Assembly (NCBI GenBank): GCA_002007465.1
Contig: LNAC01001229.1
Location: 37,318 to 101,317 of the forward strand
Source: Ailurus styani
Taxonomy: Eukaryota; Chordata; Mammalia; Carnivora; Ailuridae
Direction of reading: 5' to 3'
Length of the DNA: 64,000 nt
Translations under genes and position numbers: made by a program
Part shown: piece after piece, positions 1 to 9,279 of the stretch
Layout: each line of letters starts with the position of its first letter
Position numbering within the stretch: the first letter of the stretch is position 1
Notes under the pieces: model-generated
Databases searched by the model: none
What the model was told of the DNA's origin: nothing
Seen by the model: only the letters and a program-made list of their open reading frames with translations

Positions 1-204
1 CCACATACCTCCCCCCACCAGCTCCCGTAGGCCCAGTAAGGGCTCTTCACCTTTTATTAAAGAGCTGTTTAAAACAAGGGACTGGGATTCTTCCTACCTA
101 TTTCTTGTATGGTGTTAGATATTTTTAAAGCGTTTCCCTTTGATCTTGAAAGCAATAAACACTCTTGAGGCAGGATTAAGATCTCATGCTTTAAGGAAGG
201 GGAA
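1..204. other. Unassigned DNA at the window start
   Basis: No coding signature and no repeat that I recognise. It borders the L2 fossil that starts near 205. Confidence 0.4.
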
Positions 205-1145
205 GTAGAATGTGTACTGGGAACCTACTGTGTACCAGCTACTGTCCCAAGCAGTGGGCAAAATAAGCAAAAATCACCACTCTTGTAGAGCTGCATTCTG
301 GCAGAGGCACACAATAAACCATGGACATTATATAGTATGTTAGAAGGAAGTAGTGCTTGAACAGATTAGACCTGAGTCAGTGGAATTAGGAAGCCTGGAG
401 TGGGTGAAGTCAGGAGGTGGGATGCAATTTATATAAAGTGGTCAGAGTAAGCCTCAAGGACAAGGTGATGTTGAGCAAAGATTTGCAGGAGGTGAGGGAG
501 TTAGCCATGTGGATATCTGGGTGAAGTATGTTCCAGACAGAGGGAAGAGCCATGCCTGAGCCCTATGATAGGATATGCTGGAGTGCTTGGGGAACAGCTT
601 GAGGAATAGGTGGCTGGTGTGGATGGAGCAAAGCAAATGTGGAGGAAACAGGAGCTGAAGTTAGAGGGGCCACATCAGGGAGGGTCTCATAGGTCATTGT
701 GAAGACTTGAGATTTTACTCTGAAACAGGAGCCATGGGAGGAATGGAGCAGAAAAATGACATGACCAGACCTTGATTTTAAGAAGGACATTGTGACTTTG
801 TGGATGGAGGCAAGGGTGTGGCTGGTCGAGTCCTTGGGAGGCTACTGAAGTAATCCCGGTGATGGAGAAGTGGTGCCTAACACCAGGGCAATAGCAGTGG
901 AGGAAAATGGTTAGATTCTTGATGCATTTTGAAGAGTGAGCCATCGAGATTTCCAGATCAGTTGGTAGTGGGTTGTGATGGAGCAGGTGAGGCACTAATG
1001 ACCCTAAAGTATTTTACCAGAGTGATTGGAAGGATGGGGGAGGATTAGGAAGGTGCAGGTCATCAAGCGGGGGACAGAACCATGAGCTCAGTTCTGGTGG
1101 GCTGAGTTTGAGATATCCAAGTGGGACTGTCATGTAGATGGCAGC
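205..1145 (-). mobile_element. L2 LINE fossil, minus strand
   Basis: Reading along the plus strand, the segment follows the reverse complement of the common mammalian L2 3' region. Landmarks are 'gtaccagctactgt' near 232, the 'ttccagacagagggaaga' block near 531, 'catgaccagacc' near 760, and 'gctgagtttgagatatcc' near 1100. It is highly diverged, with no open frame. The reading frames on the minus strand here are by-products of L2 composition. A second copy in the same orientation lies at 46262-47110. The family name rests on memory of the consensus; edges are about +/-50 bases. Confidence 0.65.
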
Positions 1146-1724
1146 CCAAGATCCTAGAAGTGGGAGAAATTTAGATTTTCCAGGTCTGTCTGTTATTTCA
1201 TGATGATTTTCTCTCTTCCACTAGTTTTGGGAACTGGACAATAAAAAGGGACTGGTACAGCACATGTCATATTTGCTTTGGTATGTGAGAGCCAGTGTTT
1301 CTCCAATCCCAGAAGCTCTTTCCATTAATGTCCTGCGTAGGGCCAAAAGGTCCCACCATGGTGCCGTACAGCCCTCTGTGTAAAGACAAGCTTGGCCTGC
1401 TCTGTGCAGGTACAATTATTCATGCCACTCTCTCTTCTGTTAGGCTGTGAGGCTCCAGAAGATAGCACTGGATTGTTCATCTCTGGCTTCTCATGCCCAG
1501 ATCTTGAGGGGACCCTATGGCAAGTGACTCAGTGAATGATTGATGTCACCTAGAGAAACACAACCATCTGACCCCTGGTACAGGAAGCAAGGGTTTGAAG
1601 CGGCCCCCTTTAAATGAGAATCAATGATTGAAACGGTTTTGGATGGTATTTCTGACTGTAGCTGTAGAATTTAATATGGGCTGTGGAGCCAGACAGGCTC
1701 TCAGGGACACCTGCCTTTCCTGGG
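1146..1724. other. Unique-looking DNA between L2 and L1
   Basis: No recognised repeat, exon or RNA gene. Small open frames here lack any recognisable domain. Confidence 0.4.
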
Positions 1725-1844
1725 GGAATATCCCAACATCATTTGTTGAAGAGACCATCTTTTTTCCATTGGACATTCTTTCCTGCTTTGTCGAAGATTA
1801 GTTGACCATATTGTTGAGGGTCCATTTCTGGGCTCTCCATTCTG

Positions 1845-2204
1845 TTACATCAATCTATGTCTGTTTTTGTGCCAGTACCATACCGTCTCAATGATGACAG
1901 CTTTGTAATAGAGTTTGAAGTCTGGAATTGTGATGCCACCAACTTTGCTTTTCTTTTTCAGCATTCCTCTGGCGACTTGGGGTCTTTCCTGGTTCCATAC
2001 AAATTTTAGGATTATCTGTTCCATTTCTGTGAAAAAAATTGATGTTATTTTGATAGGAATTGCATTGAATGTGTAGATTGCTCTAGGTAGCATAGACATT
2101 TTAACAATATTTGTTCTTCCAGTCCATGAGCATGGAAGATTTTTCCATTTCCTTGTGTCTTCTTCAATTTCTTTCATAAGTGTTCTGTAGTTTTCTGAGT
2201 ACAC
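1845..2204 (-). pseudogene. L1 ORF2 post-RT region remnant
   Basis: A 119-residue minus-strand frame matching the part of L1 ORF2p downstream of the RT domain. It includes the recognisable blocks '[16 protein letters not shown]'-like, '[17 protein letters not shown]' and '[12 protein letters not shown]'. The start methionine is not a native start, and the frame is closed by later mutation. It lies downstream (in L1 sense) of the RT motifs at 2322-3215 in another frame, so the reading frame is broken between them. No function is expected. Confidence 0.8.
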
Positions 2205-2321
2205 ATCTTTGCCTATTTGGTTAGATTTATTTCTAGGGTCTTATGGTTTTGGGTGCAATTGTAAATGGGATCAACTTCTTAATTTCTCTTCTGTCTTGTC
2301 ACTGGTGTATAGAAATGCAAC

Positions 2322-3215
2322 TCATTTCAGTGCACTGATTTTATATCCTGCCACTTTACTGAATTCCTGTATGAGTTCTAGCAGTTTTGGGGTGGAGTCT
2401 TTTGGGTTTTCCACATAAAGTATCATATCATCTGCAAAGAGTGAGAGTTTGACTTCTTCTTTGTCAATTTGAATGCCTTTTATTTCTTTTTGTTGTCTGA
2501 TTGCTGAGGCTAGGACTTCTAGTACTATGTTGAATGGCAGTGGTGATAGTGAATATCGCTGCCGTGTTCTTGACCTTAGAGGAAAAGCTCTCAGTTTTTC
2601 GCCATTGAGAATGATATTCACTGTGGGTTTTTGGCTTTTATGATATTGAGGCATGTACTCTCTATCCCTACACAGTAAATAGTTTTAATCAAGAATGGAT
2701 GCTCTAGGGTGCCTGGGTGGCTCAGTGGGTTAAAGCCTCTGCCTTCAGCTCAGGTCATGATCTCAGGGTCCTGGGATCGAGGCCCGCATCGGGCTCTCTG
2801 CTGAGCAGGGAGCCTGCTTCCTCCTCTCTCTCTCTCTCTGCCTGCCTCTCAGCCTACTTGTGATCTGATCTCTCTGTGTCAAATAAATAAATTAAAAAAA
2901 AAAGAATGGATGTTCTACTTTGTCAAATGTGTTTTCTGCATCTATTGAGAGGATCATGTGGTTCTTGTTCTTTCTTTTGTGAATGTCTTGTATCACATTG
3001 ATTGATTTGTGGATGTTGAACCAAACTTGCAGCCCAGGAATAAATCCCACTTGGTCATGATGAATAATCTTTTTAATGTACTGTTGGATTCTATTGGCTA
3101 GTATTTTGGTGAGAATTTTTGCATCCATGTTCATCAGGGATATTGGTCTGTAATTCTCCTTTCTGATGGGGTCTTTTTCTGGTTTTGGGATCAAGGTAAT
3201 GCTGGCTATTCCCAC
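2322..3215 (-). pseudogene. L1 ORF2 reverse-transcriptase domain, broken by a SINE
   Basis: Two minus-strand frames together cover the RT core. The 2892-3215 frame has the 'LIPKPEKD', 'NYRPISLMN' and '[10 protein letters not shown]' blocks, followed by motif A as '[15 protein letters not shown]'. The 2322-2654 frame has a damaged motif B ('[20 protein letters not shown]', where L1 normally has G, G and CP-type residues) and motif C as 'FADD'. A Can-SINE inserted at 2706 separates them. Truncation, frame changes and motif B substitutions make it a dead copy. Confidence 0.85.
2706..2901 (+). mobile_element. Can-SINE, plus strand, inserted in L1
   Basis: tRNA-derived carnivore SINE: A-box region 'tgggtggctcagtggg', B-box-like 'gggatcgaggc', a (TC)n stretch, 'ctacttgtgatctgatctc', then a short A-rich tail with 'aaataaataa'. 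Target-site duplication 'aagaatggatgctct' (2691-2705) versus 'aagaatggatgttct' (2902-2916), one mismatch. This is the younger subfamily form. Confidence 0.95.
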
Positions 3216-3239
3216 TTACTTAAATGCCAACTCTCTCAC

Positions 3240-3660
3240 ACACTGCTTTACGTAGACATGGATATGTTTCTGGGCTCTCTTAATTTGCTCCATTTTGCTA
3301 TTTGATGGTCCCTGGGTCAATACCATACTGCTTGAATGCCTACAGCTTTATGACAACTCCTGATATTTGATAGAGCAAACATTTCTACCTGTGTTTTTTT
3401 ATTAAAAAATTTGGGTCTTTTTTTTGGCAAAAATATTTGGCCAGATATATTTTAAAGTCACTTTGTCAAATGCCATGAAATATCCTGTTGGATTTTAATT
3501 GGAATTACATTGAAATCCTAGCATAATTTGGGGGAGAATTGATATCTTTATTGTATTGAATCTTTAAACCCATAAACATGAGTAGAATCTTTTTTACATT
3601 TACTTATTTATTTTAATTTTTTTCAGTGCTGTCTTAGAACTTTCTTTATAAAGACAGGGC
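3240..3660 (-). mobile_element. Old L1 fragment, minus strand
   Basis: Diverged antisense ORF2 sequence, e.g. 'ttctgggctctctta' near 3269, 'gtcaataccatactg' near 3316 and 'attggaattacattgaa' near 3497. These match the mid-ORF2 blocks seen in better condition at 31990-32220. It is more decayed than the neighbouring L1s. The same old element appears to resume at about 4715, on the far side of a younger L1 mosaic. Confidence 0.65.
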
Positions 3661-3748
3661 TACAATTGTGTGGATTGTGTATCTCAGTCTATGTAATGAT
3701 GCCCCTGGAGTTGTGCAATGTTTAAACTTCCTGGCTACTCAGGACAAA

Positions 3749-4707
3749 CATGTGCCCTCTTTAATATCCACCACCAGGCTCACCATCCCTTCTCCCCTCT
3801 CCCCTCCATAACCCTCAGTTTGTTTCTCAGAGTCCACAGTCTCTCATGGTTCGCCCTCCCTTCTGATTTACCTCAATACAGTTTTCCTTTCCTTCTCCTA
3901 GAGTCCTCCATTTTATTCCTTATGTTCCACAAGTAAGTAAAACCATATGATAATTGACTTTCTCTGCTTGACTTATTTTACTCAGCATAATCTCCTCCAG
4001 ACCCGTCCATGTTGATACAAAAGTTGGGTATTCATCCTTTCTGATGGCTGAGTAATATTCCATTGTATATATGGACCACATCTTCTTTATCCATTCATCT
4101 GTTGAAGGGCATCTTGGCTCTTTCCACAGTTTGGTGATTGTGGACATTGCTGCTATGAGCATTGGGGTACATATGGCCCTTCTTTTAACTACATTTGTAT
4201 CTTTGGGGTAAATACCCAGTAGTGCAATTGCAGGGTCATAGGGTAGTTCTATTTTTAATTTTTTGAGGAATCTCCACACTGTTTTCCAAAGTGGCTGTAC
4301 CAACTTGCATTCCCACCAACAGAGAAAGAGGGTTCCCCTTTCTCCACATCCTCTCCAACACTTGTTGTTTCCTGTCCTGTTAATTTTGGCTATTCTAACT
4401 GGTGTAAGGTGGTATCTCAACATGGTTTTGATTTGAATTTCCCTGATGGCTAGTGATGATGGATATTTTTTAATGAGGAATAAAATGGAGGACTCTGGGA
4501 GAAGGAAAGGGAAAGTGTATTGGGGTAAATCAGTAGGAGAGGTGAACCATGAGAGACTGTGGACTCTGAGAAACAAACTGAGGGTTATGGAGGGGAGGGG
4601 GGAGGGGAGATGGGTGAGCCTGGTGGTGGGTATTAAGGAGGGCACGTATTGCATGGAGCACTAGGTGTGGTGCATAAACAATGAATCTTGGATCACTGAA
4701 AAAAAAA
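3749..4707. mobile_element. Head-to-head L1 mosaic with duplicated 3'UTR arms
   Basis: Left part (3749-4473) is minus-strand L1: a piece of 3'UTR (3749-3919), then the ORF2 C-terminus. Right part (4474-4707) is plus-strand L1 3'UTR, ending in 'cactg' plus nine A's (4699-4707). The 3'UTR segment is present twice in opposite orientation: arms about 3749-3922 and 4474-4645, roughly 15 differences over about 170 bases by eye. The left copy lacks its 3' end and tail. It could be a twin-priming product with an unusually long overlap, or a second L1 joined to the first. It interrupts an older minus-strand L1. Confidence 0.85.
3920..4473 (-). pseudogene. L1 ORF2 C-terminus remnant
   Basis: Minus-strand frame with the native-looking ORF2 end. 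Visible blocks are '[14 protein letters not shown]', '[14 protein letters not shown]' (the Cys-rich tail region), 'YDPAIALLGIYPKD', 'KLWKEPRCPSTDEWIKKMW', 'IYTMEYYSAIRKDE' and 'EIMLSKISQAEK', terminating near 3920. At its upstream end the frame runs without a stop into reverse-read 3'UTR (to 4654), so the first ~65 residues of the open frame are not L1 protein. RT and endonuclease domains are absent. Confidence 0.9.
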
Positions 4708-4714
4708 TTCTCCC

Positions 4715-6340
4715 CACTCATTTAAATAGTTTGTGTATTATTGGGATTATATATTCTCTGACTGCTATTTAGAACTCATCCTAAAATCATCTGGCACTTG
4801 GGCTTGATTTCACTCTTTGTCTCTGTATTTCTCTCTCTTTCTGTAGATTTTAAACTACTGATAACTTTGATGGAGATGAGTCTATTCAGATTTTCCATTT
4901 CTTCTTGAGTCAGTTTTTTAAGTAGTGTCTGTTAGGAAATTGTCTAGATTGTTGAGTGTGCATGAGATTTCAAATAATTCTCTGTATTTTAAAAATTTCT
5001 TCCTCATTTTTCTTCAATTTCTGGTCTTTGTCATTATTTTCCTTCTACTTTCCTTGGGTTACACTTGTTTTTCTCACTATCAAGTTGATGCTTTGCTTTT
5101 TAATATACAGCTTTTCCTTCGGATGTGATAGAAGCATCAAGGACTCTAGTTTCTGTTTAAGTACTACCAGGAGTTTTGGTACCTAGTACTTTTATTATTG
5201 TTAATTTTTCAGGATCTTCTAATTAACATTTTGATTTCTCTTTTTAGCTTGTGAGTTATTCATAGATAGATTTCTACACCCTCAAAGGTGTGGTTTTGTT
5301 TGTTATCGATTTCTAATTTGATTGCATGATACAGGATTTTTGAAATTTATTGAAACTGGCATTAGGCCTAGTATATGATCAATTTCTTGCTAATATTCCT
5401 GTGTTGTTGAGAATTATGTACACTCTTTGATTGTTATGCTTTATGATTTTCCAATCAGCCAAGCTTGTTAATTGTGTTATATGAATTTCTATATCCTTAC
5501 AATTTTTTGATATGCTTCATCTGCTAATTCCCGAGAGGTTACTTAAAAATCTTTCAGGGTAGTTGTGGATTTCTTTCCTTGTAATTAGGCCAATTTTTGC
5601 TTTACAAATATGAAGCTATGTTTTTAGTTGTATATAATCTAGAATGTTTACATCATTTGGCTGAATTCTTTCTTTTTTCCATTACATAATGTAGTCTCTA
5701 TTTTTCTTAGTAATGCTATTCTTTTGGTTAATATTTCCCTAATATATGTTCTTTTATATTCTTTACTTTCAGTTTTTCTGTATCCTTGGATTGTAGGTGT
5801 GACTCCTGAAAATAATCTATTTCTAGATTATTCTTTTAATCCAACTCAATCCATGTTTTTATTTTTAAACAGGAAAATTTAGTCATTTAGTATATTTCGT
5901 GTGATTACTGATATATTTAGATTTTTTCCTAGCACTTTATTACACCTTATTTTATGCCCTCTGTTTTGCTTTTTCTATGACTTTCCCCTTTATTTTTTAA
6001 AAAAGATTTTATTTATTTGAGAGAGAGAGAGAGAAAGCACAAGAAAGAGGAGAAAGAGAGAGAGAAAGAGAGAGGGAGAGAGAGAGAGAGTGAGCATGAG
6101 AGCACAAGCAGTGGGGAGGGGCAAAGGACTCCCTGCTGAGCACCATGGCCTGGATCTAAGCTCCATGACCTAAGCTGAAGGCAGATGCTTAACCATCTGA
6201 GCCATCCAGGTGTCCCTCCCCTTTCTTTCTTTTCTTTAATTGGCATGACTGTGTTTTCTTATTCCTCTTTTTTATCCTCTGCTTGTTTGGAAGTTATGCA
6301 TTCTTATGTATGTGATCATGTAAACTTTTTAAACTCTTTT
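4715..6340 (-). mobile_element. Old, AT-rich L1 remnant, minus strand
   Basis: Long, decayed antisense L1 ORF2 sequence. Landmarks are 'gagtctattcagattttcc' near 4878, 'ctgtatccttggattgtagg' near 5776 and 'gtgattactgatatattta' near 5901. It probably continues the element at 3240-3660, split by the L1 mosaic at 3749-4707. A Can-SINE sits at 5996-6219. The boundary with the next L1 3' end is at about 6340. No open frame of note. Confidence 0.65.
5996..6219 (-). mobile_element. Can-SINE, minus strand
   Basis: Reverse complement of a Can-SINE: A-rich tail as 'tttttaaaaaagattttatttatt' at the left, an expanded (GA)n pyrimidine tract, 'ctccctgctgagcac', then the tRNA head ending 'gagccatccaggtgtccc'. 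Older subfamily form. Target duplications are unclear because both flanks are pyrimidine rich (shared 'cccctttattt' / 'cccctttcttt'). Confidence 0.9.
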
Positions 6341-7770
6341 TTAACACATAAACTGCCCTCCTCCAGTTTTATTGACATAAAATGACACATAGCACTATAT
6401 AAATTTAAGGTATACAACATAATGATTTGACTTACATATATTGTGAAATGATCACCACATTAAGTTTAGTTAACATCCATCATCTCTATAGATACCAAAA
6501 AGAAAAAAAAAAGAAAAAGAAAAAATGTTTTTTTCTTGTAATGACAACTCTTAGGATCTACTCTTTTAAACAACTTTCAGATATATCATACAGCCATGTT
6601 AGTTGTAGTTGTCATATTGTACGTTGCATCCCTATAATTGGAAGTTTGTACCTTTTGACCACTTTAATCCAATTCTCACTCCCACCATCCCTGTCTGATC
6701 TCTCTCTCTTTTTTTATGGGTTGTCTGTTGTTTTTAGATTCCACAATATAAGTGAGATCATACAGTGTTTGTCTTTCTGTGTCTGATTATTTCACTCTGT
6801 ATGCTCTTGAGGTCTATCCATGCTATTGCAAGTGACAGGATTTCCTCCTTTTTGAGGCCAAATAATATTCCACTGTATTTATCTGCACTATAACTTTTTT
6901 ATCCCCTGTCAACAGACACTTAAGGCTGTTTCCATATCTTGGTTATTGTAAATAATGCTGCTGTGAACATGGGGGTGCTGTTATCTCTTTGACATGGTGT
7001 TTTTGTTTCCTTCAGGTATGTTCCCAGAAGTGGCATTGTGGGATTATATGGTAGTTCTACTTTTAATTTTTTGAGGATCCTCCATAATGTTTTCTACAGT
7101 GGCTGCACCAATTTACATTCCCACCAATAGTGCACAAGTTTCTCTTTTCTCCATGTCCTTGCCAACACTTGTTGTTTCTTGCTTTTTTGATATTAGACAC
7201 TCTGACAGGTATGAGATAATACCTTATTGTGGTTTTGACTTTCATTTTCTTGATGATGAGGGATGATGAGCATCTTTTCATGTGCCTGTTGGCCATTTGT
7301 ATAACTTCTTTGCAAAAATATCTGGGTCATCTGCCCATTTTAAACATTGGATTATTTGTTTTTCTTGCTATTGAGTTGTATGGGTTCTTTATAGGTGTTG
7401 TATATTAATCCCTTATCAGAGCTATGATTTACAAATATTTTTCCCATTCTCTAGGTTGTCTTTTCATTTTCTTGGTGGTTTCTTTTGCTGTGTAGAAGCT
7501 TTTCAGTTTGGTATAGTCCCACTTATGATTTGGATATGATATCACATCCAAAAGATCATTGCCAACACCCACATCAAAGAAGTTTTTGGTGTTTTCTTGT
7601 AGGAGTTTTTTGGTTTCTGGTCTTACATTTAAGAACACTCAATGGAGGAAAGACAGTTTCTTCAGTAAATGGTGCTGGGAAGATTGGATATTCACATGTA
7701 AAAGAATGAAACTGGACCCCTATCTTAGAGCAAAAATATCAACTTGAAATGGATTAAACACATAAACTTT
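6340..7770 (-). mobile_element. L1 (L1MA-like) with 5' inversion, minus strand
   Basis: From 6340 to about 7633 this is minus-strand L1. The 3'UTR has 'aatttaaggtatacaacata' near 6401 and an A-rich interruption at 6496-6526, then come the ORF2 C-terminal blocks. At about 7634 the strand switches: 7634-7770 is plus-strand ORF2 sequence with landmarks 'aatggtgctgggaagattgg' and 'gaatgaaactggacccctat'. In intact L1 that inverted piece lies directly upstream of the point where the minus-strand part begins, which is the expected layout of a twin-primed 5' inversion. Confidence 0.8.
7063..7638 (-). pseudogene. L1 ORF2 C-terminal remnants (two frames)
   Basis: Frame 7429-7638 begins '[20 protein letters not shown]' and contains 'WDYTKLKSFYTAKETTKKMK', typical mid-to-late ORF2. 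Frame 7063-7296 contains 'MANRHMKRCSSSLIIKKM', 'TTIRYYLIPVRVSNIKKA' and the Cys-containing 'NNKCWQGHGEKRNL'. They are separated by stops and frameshifts, and the extreme C-terminus is further decayed. No RT domain is present. Confidence 0.8.
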
Positions 7771-7799
7771 AACATGTCACTTTAACAAGTCTAAAAGTG

Positions 7800-8015
7800 A
7801 TCAGCCTTGCACCCTGTCCCCAGATACTATGAGGGACCAAAAAGTGCTAACTCTGGTCACCCCCCACCTGCTTACCTTATTACCTATTGCTTGTTAACTC
7901 TCATTCTTGTAGGTTTTTTGGTAGGCACTTTGTCTCTGGTTCTCTGCTGTATTCATGGTTCTCTGAGCTGTTCCTGGTACATAGTAGGAGCTCAATAGAT
8001 GCTGAATAATTGGAC
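7800..8015 (+). repeat. L2-like 3' end, plus strand
   Basis: The segment ends 'ctggtacatagtaggagctcaatagatgctgaataatt', which follows the usual L2 (or MIR) 3' end pattern 'cacatagtaggcgctcaataaatg'. The upstream part is weakly similar. Family choice between L2 and MIR is uncertain. Confidence 0.5.
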
Positions 8016-8394
8016 TTTGTTGTTACTCAAACTTTAAGTGCATTAGGTTATATTCCCCACATTAGTCATCATTGTTATTATTGTTTTATATCTTTATTGA
8101 GTGGCTGCCACTTTTTCTCTTCATTAAGCAAGACATATTTCAATGAGAAAAAAATGTATTTCCTCCCAAACTAGGGTATGCCTTATGCTTGATGAATCAT
8201 GTTGCTGGATCTCAAAGATACTGTATCTTTGAGTAATGGTTTCTTCACCTCACGAAGCACCTGCCGTTCAGGGCCCTTCAAGGATTCTATAGGCAAAGAG
8301 TCTCCTCTGATATATTGTGTGCTGTCCCTGGTTTGCCTGTCTGCCAGGAAGAATGAATCTTTAACATACGTGCCAGGGATTTTAAGACAGGGCT
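8016..8394. other. No recognised feature
   Basis: AT-moderate DNA with overlapping short open frames on both strands and no recognisable protein or repeat. Confidence 0.35.
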
Positions 8395-8530
8395 TCCCAG
8401 TCCTCCCCCTCTTTCCCACATCATTTCCCTTCTTACTATTGGATCATCCCCATGAACATACAAATGTGCTGTCATTTCTCCCATCTGGAAGCAACCCTTT
8501 CTGACACTGCTTCCTCCTCCAGATACTGTC
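8395..8530 (+). repeat. L2 internal fragment, plus strand
   Basis: 'ggatcatccccatgaacatacaaatgtgctgtcatttctcccatct' at 8441-8486 tracks the L2 internal region upstream of its 3' end. It is short and diverged. Confidence 0.55.
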
Positions 8531-9056
8531 AGAGTTGGGGCATGCTTTGAGCTGGAGCTGGCAGGGCAGCAGATAGATTGGCTGCATCAGAGAGAATGGT
8601 ACTGAGGCTGACATTGGGTGTTTGGTTTTCTCTCTTTGCAGAGATCTGTAGGTAGTTCCATATAAAGTTCGCGTCCCTGATATGGAGGCAAAAGTGGGAA
8701 GGAGGATAGCTGGGAAAGGGCCCAGGCTCCTTGGGCCACTGGTTATCCTTGGGGCGCCTGGAGCATGTCCTTACCTGGTCTCCAGACAAGATCTACTTTT
8801 CCTGATGTTTCCAGACCTCTGGGGTCTACAGGACTATGGGTTCACCTCCCAGGCATAGCAGGACTTCTTGGGCCCTGGAGCAAGTAGGGAGTGTAATCTA
8901 GAGAGACTTTAAGGGATGCTCCTTAGACTGGGAGAAGCCCTGCCATTGAGAGACATCAAAGCCTAGGCGACCTAAGATGGGCAGAGTAATAGGAGAAGTG
9001 GGATGGTCTTAGTGAGAGGGATGTTAGACCCCAGTGGCAGGTATAAAAGGTCCTTC
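8531..9056. other. Unique-looking DNA
   Basis: No recognised repeat or exon before the Can-SINE at 9070. Confidence 0.35.
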
Positions 9057-9069
9057 AAACAAGCTGTGG

Positions 9070-9266
9070 GGTGCCTGGGTGGCTCAGTGGGTTAAAGCCT
9101 CTGCTTTCGGCTCAGGTCATGATCTCAGGGTCCTGGGATCGAGGCCCGCATCAGGCTCCCTGCTCAGCGGGGAGCCTGCTTCCCCGTCTCTCTCTCTGCC
9201 TGCCTCTCTGCCTCCTTGTGATCTCTCTCCCTCTGTGAAATAAATAAATAAAATCTTTAAAAAAAA
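9070..9266 (+). mobile_element. Can-SINE, plus strand, perfect target duplication
   Basis: Head 'ggtgcctgggtggctcagtg', B-box-like 'gggatcgaggc', TC-rich centre, 'ctccttgtgatctctctcc', then 'aaataaataaataaaatc' and an A tail. Target duplication 'aaacaagctgtgg' is identical at 9057-9069 and 9267-9279. Younger subfamily form; a recent insertion by its intact ends. Confidence 0.97.
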
Positions 9267-9279
9267 AAACAAGCTGTGG

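Larger units (their letters stand above)
1725..3220 (-). mobile_element. L1 internal fragment (ORF2 RT to mid-ORF2), minus strand
   Basis: Minus-strand L1 sequence covering ORF2 from the start of the reverse-transcriptase domain (right end) into the post-RT region (left end). It has no 3'UTR or poly(A) at the left edge and no ORF1 or 5'UTR at the right, so both ends are missing. A Can-SINE (2706-2901) with target duplications splits it in the RT domain. The missing 3' end makes it atypical for a simple target-primed insertion; it may be one arm of a rearranged or inverted L1. Confidence 0.85.

Noticed and set aside
3718..3936. 72-residue plus-strand frame in the L1 mosaic
   Set aside because: It is the antisense reading of the L1 3'UTR, not a gene.
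9070..9266. tRNA gene-like sequence in this and other Can-SINE heads
   Set aside because: Carnivore SINE heads derive from a tRNA but lack a full cloverleaf and are followed by SINE bodies and tails; they are not tRNA genes.
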